Shown one piece after another: positions 7,802 through 15,862 of a stretch of DNA of 64,000 nt (its first letter is position 1; every line of letters starts with the position of its first letter). Both the position numbers and the translations under genes were made by a program. Origin of the DNA: Stenotrophomonas indicatrix (GTDB taxonomy: Bacteria; Pseudomonadota; Gammaproteobacteria; Xanthomonadales; Xanthomonadaceae); NCBI RefSeq assembly GCF_002750975.1, contig NZ_PEJS01000001.1, positions 434,001 to 498,000 on the forward strand. Direction: 5' to 3'. Below the pieces are notes generated by a model. It ran no database searches, was not told the DNA's origin, and saw only the letters and a list, made by a program, of their open reading frames with translations.

Positions 7802-10123
7802 ATGATGAGCGCGCCCACTCCGATGGGATCGCCGGGCCGTGACCCGGCCCAGCTCCAGCTTGCCCGGGACATCGTCCTGCCGGCGTTGTGCCAGGCCTTT
7901 GGCGCGGCACTGGCCCGCTTCGACGATGCCCTGTTCGACCGTGCCGGCAATGCCGGCTCGTCGCAGTTGCTGTTCCTGGACGCGATGCGCGAGCTGCGCC
8001 GCCGCCGTGAGGAGATTGCCGCTGGCTTTGCCGGCCATCTTGGCCATGCCTGGGACGGTCTGGCTGCAGGCGAGCCGCTCTCTGCCGAGCTGACCCTGGC
8101 CGGGCAGGCCCAGGATGGCCTGAGCCTGGTGCCGGAACATGTACTGGAATCGCGGTTGGCGGTGCGCAACTTCGCCACCGTGCTGCTGCGCGACTTCAAG
8201 CCGGTGCTGGCGCGGCTCGACCGCCGCCTGGGCTGGCTGGGCGGCGGTATCGAACTCGACGCCGACCGCAACCCGATCAGCCCCGAGCATCTGGGCGTGG
8301 CCATCCACGAAGCCTTCGCCGGCTGTGAGCTGGCCCCGGAAGTACACCTGGTGCTGATCAAGCTGTGCGAGCGCGACCTGCGCGCGCCGGTAGGCCGCAT
8401 CTACGAGAAGCTGGACGAGCACCTGGCTGCGGCCGGGGTGATGTCGCAGATGGGTGCGCCGCGCCGACCACTTGCGCCGGCCCCGGCGCAGCACGTTCCG
8501 CATGGCCTGGATGATCTGGTCGAGCAGCGCACGGCACCGGGCGTTGACAACGAATTCAATGACGACGAACAGGCCGCACCGGCCTGGGCGCAGCGATTTG
8601 CCGCGCGCTGGTCGGAGCGTCGTGGCCACATGCAGCAACATGCTGGTGGCGAGGAGAACCCGTCCGGTGAAGCCTATTCCGGCCAGCAGGGCATGTTGCT
8701 GGAAGCCCTGCACGAACTGCTGCAGCAGACCCGCCACGTGCGCGACGACGCAACCTCTGCGGCGCAGGTCGCGGTCGGCCAGCATCGCCCGTTGAGCCAG
8801 CGCGAAATGATGTCGGTGCTGTCGCTGCTGCAGGCCACGCCCAGTGCGACCCTGCGTGCGGCGATCGGCGAGGACGGCGAATCGTTGGCGCAGCGGCTGA
8901 AGAGCGAAGTGCTGTCCAGCGCTACCCGGCTGGGCGTCGACCCGGGCCAGACCCGGCTGGACGCGCAGGACGAGGATGCGATCGACCTGGTCGGCATGCT
9001 GTTCGACGTGATGCTCGATGAGCGCGAACTGGAAGGCCGCTCGCGCGAGCTGATCGGCCGCCTGGTGGTTCCGTTCGTGAAGGTGGCGATGCTGGACCGC
9101 CGCATGTTCGTGCAGAAGACCCATCCGGCGCGCAAGCTGCTCAACTCGCTGGCCGAAGCCTGCGAGGGCAACACCGGCGAAAGCCAGGCCGAACGCATGC
9201 TGATGGCCAAGGTGGAGGAGATCATCGAGCGGCTGGTCGCCGAGTTCAACGAGAACCTGGCGATCTTCCTGACCCTGGAAGAAGAATTCCGCGATTTCCT
9301 GGTACAGCACCGCCGTCGCGTGGAAATCGCCGAGCGGCGGGCCGCCGAGACCCAGCGCGGCCAGGAAAAGCTGGAAATGGCCCGCACCCGTGCCGGCGCC
9401 GAACTGGATCGCCGCATCGGCGATGCCACCCTGCCGCCGGCCATCGCCGAGTTCCTGCGCCAGCCCTGGCAGCACCATCTGACCCTGGCGCTGCTGCGCG
9501 AGGGCGAGGAGGGTGCCTCGGTGGCCGAGGCGCTGACCCTGGCTGATGGCCTGCTTGAGGAAGTGGCCGAGGCCCGCCGGCAGATCGTCGGCAAGCCGTG
9601 GCTGCAGGCCTGGCAGCCGATGCTGGCCAAGGTGTTTGCCAGCGTCGGCGTGCATGGCGACGCAGCCACCGCAGCCATCGATGCGCTGCACGACACATTG
9701 CAGGGCATCGCCGAATCGCGACCGGAGCTGCAGCGCGCGTTGCCGGAGCTGCCGCAGGTGGTGCTGCCCGCGCCGCCGGCCCCGGAAACACCGGCAGTGG
9801 AACTGGGCGGTACCTTCAATACCGACGATTTCGACAATGCCGATGCCGACCGCTTCCGCCGGATGGAGATCGGCAACTGGCTGGACTTCGTCGACAAGGA
9901 TGGCAAGGTGCAGGCGGGCAAACTGTCGTGGATCAGCCCGATTTCCTCGCGCCTGCTGTTCGTCAACCGGCGTGGCGTGCGCTTCTGCGTGGCCTCACCC
10001 GAGGAACTGGCGGTGATGGTGCGGCTGGGTCGCCTGCGTCCCCACATCGACGATGGCGCCTTCGACAGCGCCATGCAGGGCGTGCTCGACCGCCTCGACC
10101 CGGGTGGTGCGACGCTGCACTGA
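7802..10123 (+). CDS. DUF1631 family protein with PilZ-like C-terminus
   Basis: The cytoplasmic protein is 773 residues from the tandem ATGs at 7802/7805. The long helical body includes LPALCQAFGAALARFDDALFDRAGNAGSSQ, a low-complexity break near residues 220-290, and LLFDVMLDERELEGRSRELIGRLVVPFVKVAMLDRRMFVQKTHPARKLLNSLAEACEGN, a conserved block of DUF1631. The last 90 residues (RRMEIGNWLDFVDKDGK...SWISPISSRLLFVNRRGVRF) look like the compact beta-barrel region of PilZ-type domains, although the arginine c-di-GMP motif is not obvious. Some relatives are mislabelled thymidine phosphorylase, for which there is no support here. The function is unknown. Confidence 0.85.
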   Translation: MMSAPTPMGSPGRDPAQLQLARDIVLPALCQAFGAALARFDDALFDRAGNAGSSQLLFLDAMRELRRRREEIAAGFAGHLGHAWDGLAAGEPLSAELTLAGQAQDGLSLVPEHVLESRLAVRNFATVLLRDFKPVLARLDRRLGWLGGGIELDADRNPISPEHLGVAIHEAFAGCELAPEVHLVLIKLCERDLRAPVGRIYEKLDEHLAAAGVMSQMGAPRRPLAPAPAQHVPHGLDDLVEQRTAPGVDNEFNDDEQAAPAWAQRFAARWSERRGHMQQHAGGEENPSGEAYSGQQGMLLEALHELLQQTRHVRDDATSAAQVAVGQHRPLSQREMMSVLSLLQATPSATLRAAIGEDGESLAQRLKSEVLSSATRLGVDPGQTRLDAQDEDAIDLVGMLFDVMLDERELEGRSRELIGRLVVPFVKVAMLDRRMFVQKTHPARKLLNSLAEACEGNTGESQAERMLMAKVEEIIERLVAEFNENLAIFLTLEEEFRDFLVQHRRRVEIAERRAAETQRGQEKLEMARTRAGAELDRRIGDATLPPAIAEFLRQPWQHHLTLALLREGEEGASVAEALTLADGLLEEVAEARRQIVGKPWLQAWQPMLAKVFASVGVHGDAATAAIDALHDTLQGIAESRPELQRALPELPQVVLPAPPAPETPAVELGGTFNTDDFDNADADRFRRMEIGNWLDFVDKDGKVQAGKLSWISPISSRLLFVNRRGVRFCVASPEELAVMVRLGRLRPHIDDGAFDSAMQGVLDRLDPGGATLH

Positions 10124-10175
10124 GCCACGTACGCCTGCTAGGATCGGACCCACTCACCGATCAGCGGGAATCTGC

Positions 10176-11255
10176 ATGGCCGTGGCGTTGCTGGGGATCA
10201 AGGAGACCGCGCCGGGCGAACGACGCGTTGCGCTCACGCCGGAAACGGCGCGCAAGCTCGGTGCGCTGGGCATCACCGTGTGGTATCAGCCGGGTGCGGG
10301 CCAGACGGCCGGTTTCACCGATGCCGCCTACGACGACGCAGGTGCCCGCGCCTTCGACGCCGCCCGTTGGGCCGAGATCGACATCCTGCTGTGCGTGCAG
10401 GCGCCACCGGCCGAGGTGCTGGCCCAGCTCAAGCCGGGCGCCAGTGTGGTCGGCCTGCTGACCCCGGCGGCCGACCCTGCGTTGGCCGCATTGGCATCGG
10501 ATGACCGCCTGCACCTGTTCCCGCTGCAGCAGCTGCCGCGCACCACGCGCGCACAGGCGATGGACGTACTCAGTTCGCAGGCCGGCATGGCCGGCTACAA
10601 GGCGGCATTGATCGCTGCCGAACGTGCGCCGCGCTTCTTCCCGATGCTGACCACGGCGGCCGGTACCGTGCGTCCAGCCAAGGTGCTGGTGATCGGCGCC
10701 GGTGTCGCCGGCCTGCAGGCCATTGCCACCTCGCGCCGCCTGGGTGCGCAGGTGGAGGGCTTCGACGTGCGCCCGGAAACCCGCGAACAGATCCAGTCGC
10801 TCGGTGCGCGCTTCCTCGACCTGGGGGTGAGCGCGGTCGGCGAGGGCGGTTATGCGCGGGCGCTGACCGATGAAGAGCGTGGGGAACAGCAGCGCCGTCT
10901 TGGCGACCACCTGCGCAGCGTGGACGTGGTGATCTGCACTGCCGCGGTGCCGGGACGTCAGGCGCCGACGATCGTCACCGCCGCGATGGTCGAAGGCATG
11001 GCCGCCGGCAGCGTGATCGTCGATCTGGCCGCCGAGAGCGGTGGCAACTGCGCGTTGACCGAGCCCGGCCAATGCATCGAGCACCAGGGCGTGACCATCG
11101 ATGGCCCGCTGGGCCTGGCCAGCCGGGGTGCCACCCAGGCCAGCGAGATGTATGCGCGCAACCTGATGAACTTCGTCGCCCTGTTCGTGCGCGACGGCCA
11201 GCTGGGCTTCGACTGGGAAGATGAGCTGCTGGCGAAAACGCGCTGGCAGGCCTGA
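10176..11255 (+). CDS. pntAA: NAD(P) transhydrogenase subunit alpha, part 1 (soluble NAD-binding domain)
   Basis: The 359-residue protein resembles alanine dehydrogenase/PntA domain I. It starts MAVALLGIKETAPGERRVALTPE and has the Rossmann loop VLVIGAGVAGLQAI, the SSQAGMAGYKA segment and the RPAKVLV strand. It binds NAD(H) in the proton-translocating transhydrogenase that exchanges hydride between NADH and NADP+. In this split form the membrane part of subunit alpha is a separate gene. Here that partner and pntB lie at 12.8-14.6 kb, about 1.5 kb downstream, with three opposite-strand genes between. The ATG at 10176 is favoured because homology begins there; upstream in-frame codons overlap the DUF1631 gene. 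Confidence 0.94.
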   Translation: MAVALLGIKETAPGERRVALTPETARKLGALGITVWYQPGAGQTAGFTDAAYDDAGARAFDAARWAEIDILLCVQAPPAEVLAQLKPGASVVGLLTPAADPALAALASDDRLHLFPLQQLPRTTRAQAMDVLSSQAGMAGYKAALIAAERAPRFFPMLTTAAGTVRPAKVLVIGAGVAGLQAIATSRRLGAQVEGFDVRPETREQIQSLGARFLDLGVSAVGEGGYARALTDEERGEQQRRLGDHLRSVDVVICTAAVPGRQAPTIVTAAMVEGMAAGSVIVDLAAESGGNCALTEPGQCIEHQGVTIDGPLGLASRGATQASEMYARNLMNFVALFVRDGQLGFDWEDELLAKTRWQA

Positions 11256-11259
11256 GTCG

Positions 11260-11328
11260 GTAGTGCCGGGCCATGCCCGGCTAGCGCAGCGGCATCCGGT
11301 GAATCCGCCGGGCATGGCCCGGCGCTAC
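11260..11328. repeat. Inverted pair of GTAG REPs
   Basis: GTAGTGCCGGGCCATGCCCGGC at 11260-11281 is followed by its mirror image at 11307-11328, ending GCGCTAC. The pair sits between the 3' ends of pntAA and the leftward DUF3106 gene. Confidence 0.88.
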
Positions 11329-11342
11329 CGCTTCGATAGGGG

Positions 11343-11807
11343 TTACCGCGGCTTCGCCGGCGGCGGGTTGTCCCGCACCCATTCCCTGCGTTCGTCTGCG
11401 GTCATCTGCGACCAGCGCTCGCGCATGGCATCGCGCTGGGCCGGGCTGAGGTCACGCATCTGGCCGAACAACGCCCGGGCCTGCTCACGCTGTTCCGGGC
11501 TCATGTGCTCGAAGCGGCGCAGGCCGCGGCGGGCCTTGTCGCGTTCTTCCGGGCTCATCGACTGCCAGCGCTGGCCGTGCGACAGCATGCGCTGGCGCTG
11601 CGCGGAATCGGCGCCGTTCCAGCGGTCACGCAGCGGTGCCAACAGCGCTTCGCGCTGGGCCGGGCTCAGCTGTTCCCAGTTCGGCAGCGGCGCGGCAGCT
11701 GGTGCCGGCCGCGCGGCAGGCGCTGGCGCGGTGGCCTGCGCCAGTGCCGATGCAGCGGGCAGCAGGGTCAGGGCGATCAGCAGGGGCAGGGAGGGGTATC
11801 GCAGCAT
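11343..11807 (-). CDS. DUF3106 exported protein
   Basis: The 154-residue product starts with a clear signal peptide (LPLLIALTLLPAASALAQA) and an Ala/Pro-rich linker. It then repeats the DUF3106 pattern W..LSPAQREAL..L..RW, as in WQSMSPEERDKARRGL, FEHMSPEQREQARALF, MRDLSPAQRDAMRERW and MTADERREWVRDNPP. Such periplasmic proteins typically follow an ECF sigma gene and a DUF3619 membrane gene, and that is the order here. The start lies 3 bp from the DUF3619 stop. The biochemical role is unknown; a periplasmic sensor or chaperone partner in the sigma pathway is an inference from the repeated heptad-like helices. Confidence 0.88.
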   Translation of the reverse strand: MLRYPSLPLLIALTLLPAASALAQATAPAPAARPAPAAAPLPNWEQLSPAQREALLAPLRDRWNGADSAQRQRMLSHGQRWQSMSPEERDKARRGLRRFEHMSPEQREQARALFGQMRDLSPAQRDAMRERWSQMTADERREWVRDNPPPAKPR

Positions 11808-11810
11808 GGT

Positions 11811-12137
11811 TCACTCCATCGCCAGGTCGTTGTCGCCCAGCCACAGGTACAGATCGGGATTCTCGTCGTACAGCACGCCATTGTCTTCTTCCGCAGCGAT
11901 GATCGGCGTGCTGATCGGGCCCTGATGATCGCCCGGGCCGACGAACTGGACGCCGATGCCCAGCGCGATCACCAGCGAACAGGCGCTGGCCAGCCACCAG
12001 CGCCAGCGACCGGCGCGCGCCGCACCGGCGTTGTGACGGGCACTGCGCAGGCGTGCCAGGGTGGCCGGCGACAGCGCTTGCAGCGACTGCGCGTGCAGGC
12101 TGCGCAGGGCGTCATCGGAAGGCTGGGGGCGGTTCAC
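11811..12137 (-). CDS. DUF3619-type small membrane protein, likely anti-sigma partner
   Basis: The 108-residue protein has a cytoplasmic N-terminal region (DDALRSLHAQSLQALSPATLARLRSARH), one transmembrane helix (WWLASACSLVIALGIGVQFV) and an acidic periplasmic tail. The GTG start at 12137 overlaps the sigma-factor stop by 4 bp (GTGA), so the pair is translationally coupled. This size, topology and location fit a DUF3619 protein acting as membrane anchor or anti-sigma factor for the preceding ECF sigma. No zinc-finger HxxxCxxC motif is present, so it is not a ZAS-type anti-sigma. Confidence 0.75.
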   Translation of the reverse strand: MNRPQPSDDALRSLHAQSLQALSPATLARLRSARHNAGAARAGRWRWWLASACSLVIALGIGVQFVGPGDHQGPISTPIIAAEEDNGVLYDENPDLYLWLGDNDLAME

Positions 12138-12718
12138 GGGTGCATCTCCAGTTGATTCTGCAGCGCCTGTCGGGCGCGCGCCAGATGGGTCTTTACCGCG
12201 CCTTCGCTGCAGCCCATGGCGCGGGCGGTGGTGGCCCCGTCCAGGTCCTGCAGCACGCGCAGGGTGAATGCCTCGCGCTGGCGGGCGGGCAGGTCGCGCA
12301 GTGCCTGCACCAGCTGCTGGTACTGCTGGCGCTGCTCGTGCGCCTGCGAAGGGTCCGGTGCGGGGTCGGCCCAGTCGATCTCGCCGCCATCGGCATCCTG
12401 GTTGTCGCGCCAGAACGGCAGGCGGAAGCGGCGGCGGCGCTGCAGGTCGATCACCCGCCGGCGCAGGATGCTCCAGAACAACGGCGCCCACTCGGCGGCC
12501 GGCTTGTCGGCATAGTCCAGCATGCGCAGCAGCGCGTCCTGCACCGCATCCAGCGCGTCATCACGCTGGCGCAGGCCGGCCTCGGCGAAGCGGAAGGCGC
12601 GCGGCCCGACGCTGGCCAGGAATGCTTCCAGCGAGGCCGGAACGGCGTCGGCATCGGTGGTTGAGGGGACAGGGCTGCTCACCAGCACAGGGTACGGTTC
12701 CTCGGCAGGGGTCACCAT
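12134..12718 (-). CDS. ECF RNA polymerase sigma factor
   Basis: The 194-residue sigma-70 family protein has region 2 (FRFAEAGLRQRDDALDAVQDALLRMLDYAD...WAPLFWSILRRRVIDLQRRRR) and region 4 (RDLPARQREAFTLRVLQDLDGATTARAMGCSEGAVKTHLARARQAL). Region 4 contains the helix-turn-helix that contacts the -35 box. Region 3 is absent, as expected for ECF factors. The ATG at 12718 gives MVTPAEEP; a GTG slightly further in is also possible and no strong Shine-Dalgarno decides. It heads the leftward operon sigma-DUF3619-DUF3106, inserted between the transhydrogenase genes. The triggering stress is not deducible. Confidence 0.9.
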   Translation of the reverse strand: MVTPAEEPYPVLVSSPVPSTTDADAVPASLEAFLASVGPRAFRFAEAGLRQRDDALDAVQDALLRMLDYADKPAAEWAPLFWSILRRRVIDLQRRRRFRLPFWRDNQDADGGEIDWADPAPDPSQAHEQRQQYQQLVQALRDLPARQREAFTLRVLQDLDGATTARAMGCSEGAVKTHLARARQALQNQLEMHP

Positions 12719-12815
12719 CGACAACGCGTGAGCGCGGCCGTGGTTGACCGGGACGCGCGCAGGGTTCAGCCCATGGTTATGATGGGGCGACGAAGACAGA
12801 GCAGGAGCGTTGCCG

Positions 12816-13136
12816 GTGAGTGACGGGTTCGTGGCGCTGTACATCTTCATGCTGGCCGCCATTGCCGGCCACGTGATCATTTCCCGGGTCCCGGTGATCC
12901 TGCATACCCCGTTGATGTCGGGCTCCAACTTCATCCATGGCATCGTGCTGATCGGCGCGATGGTGGTGCTGGGGCACGCACAGACGCCGTTGGAGAAGGT
13001 GCTGGGGTTCCTTGCCGTGGTGCTCGGCGCCGGCAACGCCGCCGGCGGCTATGTGGTCACCGCGCGCATGCTGGAAATGTTCAAGCCGAGCGTGCGCAAG
13101 GCCGGCAACGATGAACCGAAGGAGCCGCAGGCTTGA
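12816..13136 (+). CDS. pntAB: NAD(P) transhydrogenase subunit alpha, part 2 (membrane domain)
   Basis: The small membrane protein (106 residues) has three to four helices: FVALYIFMLAAIAGHVII, NFIHGIVLIGAMVVLG and VLGFLAVVLGAGNAAGGYVVTARML. It corresponds to the membrane end of PntA and forms the proton channel with PntB. The GTG at 12816 is preferred over the TTG at 12810 because AGGAG at 12803-12807 is properly spaced only for the GTG. The stop overlaps the TTG start of pntB by 4 bp. The first gene of the complex, pntAA, is about 1.5 kb upstream. Confidence 0.92.
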   Translation: MSDGFVALYIFMLAAIAGHVIISRVPVILHTPLMSGSNFIHGIVLIGAMVVLGHAQTPLEKVLGFLAVVLGAGNAAGGYVVTARMLEMFKPSVRKAGNDEPKEPQA

Positions 13137-14593
13137 ACATCAGCACCGTCGAACTGCTCGATTGGCTGGTCAAGGCCAGCTACCTGGTCGCCGCCACCCT
13201 GTTCCTGCTCGGCCTGCAGCGCATGGCCTCGCCGATGACCGCAAGCAGCGGTATCCGCTGGGCGGGGCTGGGCATGTTGCTGGCCACGGTGGCGACCTTC
13301 TTCCTGCCCGAACTGCACAACGTGCCGCTGATCCTGGTGGCACTGCTGCTGGGGGCCGGCCTGGCCTGGTGGTCGGCGGGCAAGGTCGCCGTCACCGACA
13401 TGCCGCAGATGGTCGCGCTGTACAACGGCATGGGCGGCGGCTCGGCGGCCGCCATCGGTGCGGTGGAACTGCTGCGCTATGCGTTCCTGGCCAACCGCGA
13501 TACCACCCACTGGAGTGCGCAGGCGCTGGCCGATCTGGCCGCGCGGCAGCCGTCCGGCACGGTGCTGGTGCTGGCGGTGGTGGGCGCGGCGATCGGTGCG
13601 GTGTCGCTGTCCGGCTCGGTGATCGCCTGGGCCAAACTCGATGGTCGCCTCGACAAGCGCGTGACCTGGCCGGGCCAGCAGGTGATGAACCTGCTGGTGG
13701 CGCTGGCCGTGGTGGTGCTGGGCATCATCGCCGCCAGTACGCTCAGCACGTGGGCGATCGTCGCCTTCTTCGTGCTGGCACTGGCGCTGGGCGTGTTGAT
13801 GACGTTGCCGATCGGTGGCGCCGACATGCCGGTGGTGATCTCGCTGTACAACGCGTTCACCGGCCTGGCGGTGTCGTTCGAAGGCTACGTGCTGGGCAAC
13901 GAGGCGCTGATCATCGCCGGCATGATGGTCGGTGCGGCCGGCATCCTGCTGACCCGGTTGATGGCCAAGGCCATGAACCGGCCGATCCGCAACGTGCTGT
14001 TCTCCAACTTCGGTGGTGGCGCCGGTGGTGAGGCGCAGGCGATTTCCGGTTCGCAGAAGCCCATCGAGGCGGCCGACGTGGCAGCGATGATGGGCTTTGC
14101 CGAACGCGTGGTGATCGTGCCCGGCTATGGCATGGCCGTGGCCCAGGCCCAGCACAAGATCTGGGAGCTGGCGCAGCGGCTGATCACGCGCGGGGTGAAG
14201 GTCAAGTTCGCCATCCACCCGGTGGCCGGGCGCATGCCCGGGCACATGAACGTGCTGCTGGCCGAAGCGGGGGTGCCGTACGACCTGATCGCGGACATGG
14301 ACGACATCAATCCCGAGTTCGCCACTACCGACGTGGTGCTGGTGATCGGCGCCAACGACGTGGTCAACCCGGTGGCGCGCACCGATCCGGCCAGTCCGAT
14401 CTACGGCATGCCGGTACTGGACGTGGTAAATGCCCGCAACGTGGTGGTGATCAAGCGGGGCAAGGGCACCGGCTTTGCCGGTATCGAGAATGCGCTGTTC
14501 TATGCCGACAACACCCGCATGCTGTACGGCGATGGTGCCGAGGCAGCGGCGTCGCTGGTCAGCGAGCTGAAGGCGCTCGACGGCGGGCATTGA
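13133..14593 (+). CDS. pntB: NAD(P) transhydrogenase subunit beta
   Basis: The 486-residue protein has about eight to nine membrane helices in the first 290 residues, including the conserved IGGADMPVVISLYNAFTGLAVSFEGYVLGN, the proton path and hinge. A soluble NADP-binding domain III follows, with GYGMAVAQAQHKIWEL, the HPVAGRMPGHMNVLLAEAGVPYD loop and VIGANDVVNPVA. It completes the enzyme that uses the proton gradient to make NADPH from NADH. The start is a TTG within the pntAB stop (TTGA), so coupling is likely. Confidence 0.95.
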   Translation: MNISTVELLDWLVKASYLVAATLFLLGLQRMASPMTASSGIRWAGLGMLLATVATFFLPELHNVPLILVALLLGAGLAWWSAGKVAVTDMPQMVALYNGMGGGSAAAIGAVELLRYAFLANRDTTHWSAQALADLAARQPSGTVLVLAVVGAAIGAVSLSGSVIAWAKLDGRLDKRVTWPGQQVMNLLVALAVVVLGIIAASTLSTWAIVAFFVLALALGVLMTLPIGGADMPVVISLYNAFTGLAVSFEGYVLGNEALIIAGMMVGAAGILLTRLMAKAMNRPIRNVLFSNFGGGAGGEAQAISGSQKPIEAADVAAMMGFAERVVIVPGYGMAVAQAQHKIWELAQRLITRGVKVKFAIHPVAGRMPGHMNVLLAEAGVPYDLIADMDDINPEFATTDVVLVIGANDVVNPVARTDPASPIYGMPVLDVVNARNVVVIKRGKGTGFAGIENALFYADNTRMLYGDGAEAAASLVSELKALDGGH

Positions 14594-14602
14594 GGCAGTG
14601 CG

Positions 14603-14696
14603 GTAGCGCCGGGCCATGCCCGGCGGCTTTGCGTGCAGACCGCTGCGCTCGCCGGGCATGGCCCGGCGCTACCCGCCATCCACGCATGGCGTGGAT
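14603..14696. repeat. Three REP palindromes after pntB
   Basis: A forward GTAG REP (14603-14624), a mirror-image copy (14651-14672, ending GCGCTAC) and an ATCCACGC-ATG-GCGTGGAT palindrome (14678-14696) fill the gap between the converging pntB and membrane-protein genes. Both REP stem types of the 905-1420 array occur here side by side. Confidence 0.87.
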
Positions 14697-14710
14697 CCAG
14701 CTTGGGGCGT

Positions 14711-15130
14711 TTACCGCGCCAGCCAGGCTCCGACCACCACGGCCACCGCCAGCCACAGCCACTCGACCACGCCATTGGCCAGGGTGATCAGCGTCCAGGC
14801 GAGGTGCGGGCCCATCCGCAGCGAGGCGTCCCAGGGGTTCAGGCCCATCGAGCCGCCCATCCAGGCACTGGCGATCGCCCAGTTCGAGATCGCGGCCACC
14901 AGCAGCGTGCCCAGCACGACCAGGGCGATGCGCAGCTTGCCGGGACCGAGCGTGCCCAGACGCAGCATGAACACCAGTTCCAGGGCGGTCAGTACCGCCA
15001 TCCAGCCGACCGGACGGCCGGTGAACAGGGCGATCAGCATCCAGGCGAGGGGGGCGGTGGCCAGCGCCAGCAACAACATGAAGGGCCAGAGCCAGGTAAC
15101 GGTCCTGGCGCGTGCGGCATTGGAGGACAT
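14711..15130 (-). CDS. Uncharacterised membrane protein
   Basis: The 139-residue product has about four predicted helices: WLWPFMLLLALATAPLAWMLIALF, VGWMAVLTALELVFML, LRIALVVLGTLLVAAISNWAIASAW, and LAWTLITLANGVVEWLWLAVAVVVGAWLA. No catalytic or binding motif is recognised. It is transcribed away from sufT, with which it shares a 121-bp upstream region. It resembles small conserved inner-membrane proteins of Xanthomonadaceae, but I cannot name a family. Confidence 0.75.
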   Translation of the reverse strand: MSSNAARARTVTWLWPFMLLLALATAPLAWMLIALFTGRPVGWMAVLTALELVFMLRLGTLGPGKLRIALVVLGTLLVAAISNWAIASAWMGGSMGLNPWDASLRMGPHLAWTLITLANGVVEWLWLAVAVVVGAWLAR

Positions 15131-15203
15131 CGAAGCTCCTGAAGGTCGCCCACAGGATACTGTGGTTTGCCGCAGTGCACCGGCGAGGGCGGGGCGCCTA
15201 CGC

Positions 15204-15209
15204 TAGAAT
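15204..15209 (+). promoter_or_regulatory. Possible -10 element for sufT
   Basis: TAGAAT stands 43 bases before the sufT ATG in an otherwise GC-rich stretch. No good -35 hexamer is found at 16-18 bp, so this is a weak call. Confidence 0.3.
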
Positions 15210-15251
15210 GACCGCTTGCGTGGCTTATGCCGCAGCCCCATATCGGTCCCC

Positions 15252-15803
15252 ATGTATTCCCGTAGCAGCGAACCTGTCCACTTCGAACGCGATTGCGAGG
15301 CCGTGATGGTCCCGCAGGGCGACACCGTGACCTTGCCCGCCGGCAGCTATGGGTACATCACCCAGGCGCTGGGCGGCAGTTATTCGGTGTTCGTCGAGGG
15401 CAATCTGTTCCGCATCGCCGGCAAGGATGGCGATGCCATCGGCAAGGAGGCGCCGGCACCGCTGGAACTGCCCGACGATGCCAGCGACGAGCAGGTCGAA
15501 CAACTGGTCTGGCAGCAGCTGCGCACCTGTTTCGACCCGGAAATTCCGGTCAACATCGTCGAACTGGGTCTGGTCTACGAGGTGGAGATCAAGCACCTCG
15601 ACGAAGGGCAGCGCGAGATCGACGTGAAGATGACCCTGACCGCGCCTGCGTGCGGCATGGGCGACATTCTGGTTGACGACGTTCGCAGCAAGCTTGAAAT
15701 GATCCCGACGGTGGCCGAGGCCGACGTCGAGCTGGTCTTCGACCCGCCGTGGAACCAGCACATGATGTCCGAGGCCGCACGTCTCGAAACCGGCATGCTT
15801 TGA
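15252..15803 (+). CDS. sufT: SufT-type Fe-S cluster assembly protein (MIP18/DUF59 family)
   Basis: The 183-residue product has an N-terminal extension with small beta strands (VMVPQGDTVTLPAGSYGYITQALGGSYSVFVEGNLFRI). A DUF59 domain follows, containing LRTCFDPEIPVNIVELGLVYEV, the core LTAPACGMGDILVDDVRSKLEMIPTV with its conserved Cys, and ELVFDPPWNQHMMSEAAR. This long form, with the extra N-terminal module, is the SufT subtype implicated in maturation of Fe-S proteins under high demand. The ATG at 15252 begins MYSRSSEPVHFERDCEAV. No other suf gene is in the window. It is followed by ilvE after a small hairpin. Confidence 0.9.
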   Translation: MYSRSSEPVHFERDCEAVMVPQGDTVTLPAGSYGYITQALGGSYSVFVEGNLFRIAGKDGDAIGKEAPAPLELPDDASDEQVEQLVWQQLRTCFDPEIPVNIVELGLVYEVEIKHLDEGQREIDVKMTLTAPACGMGDILVDDVRSKLEMIPTVAEADVELVFDPPWNQHMMSEAARLETGML

Positions 15804-15808
15804 CCCAC

Positions 15809-15828
15809 GGCCCGCAGTGACGCGGGCC
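15809..15828 (+). terminator. Short hairpin between sufT and ilvE
   Basis: GGCCCGC-AGTGAC-GCGGGCC has 7-bp arms but no T-run after it. It may be a weak or Rho-assisted terminator, or just mRNA structure. Confidence 0.35.
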
Positions 15829-15862
15829 CGGCATTACCCGCAACCAGAACAGGAAATCTCCG

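Noticed and set aside
12719..13036. N-terminal extension of the ECF sigma factor to 300 aa
   Set aside because: It would run antisense into pntAB and adds residues without sigma similarity. The ATG at 12718 gives a normal ECF length.
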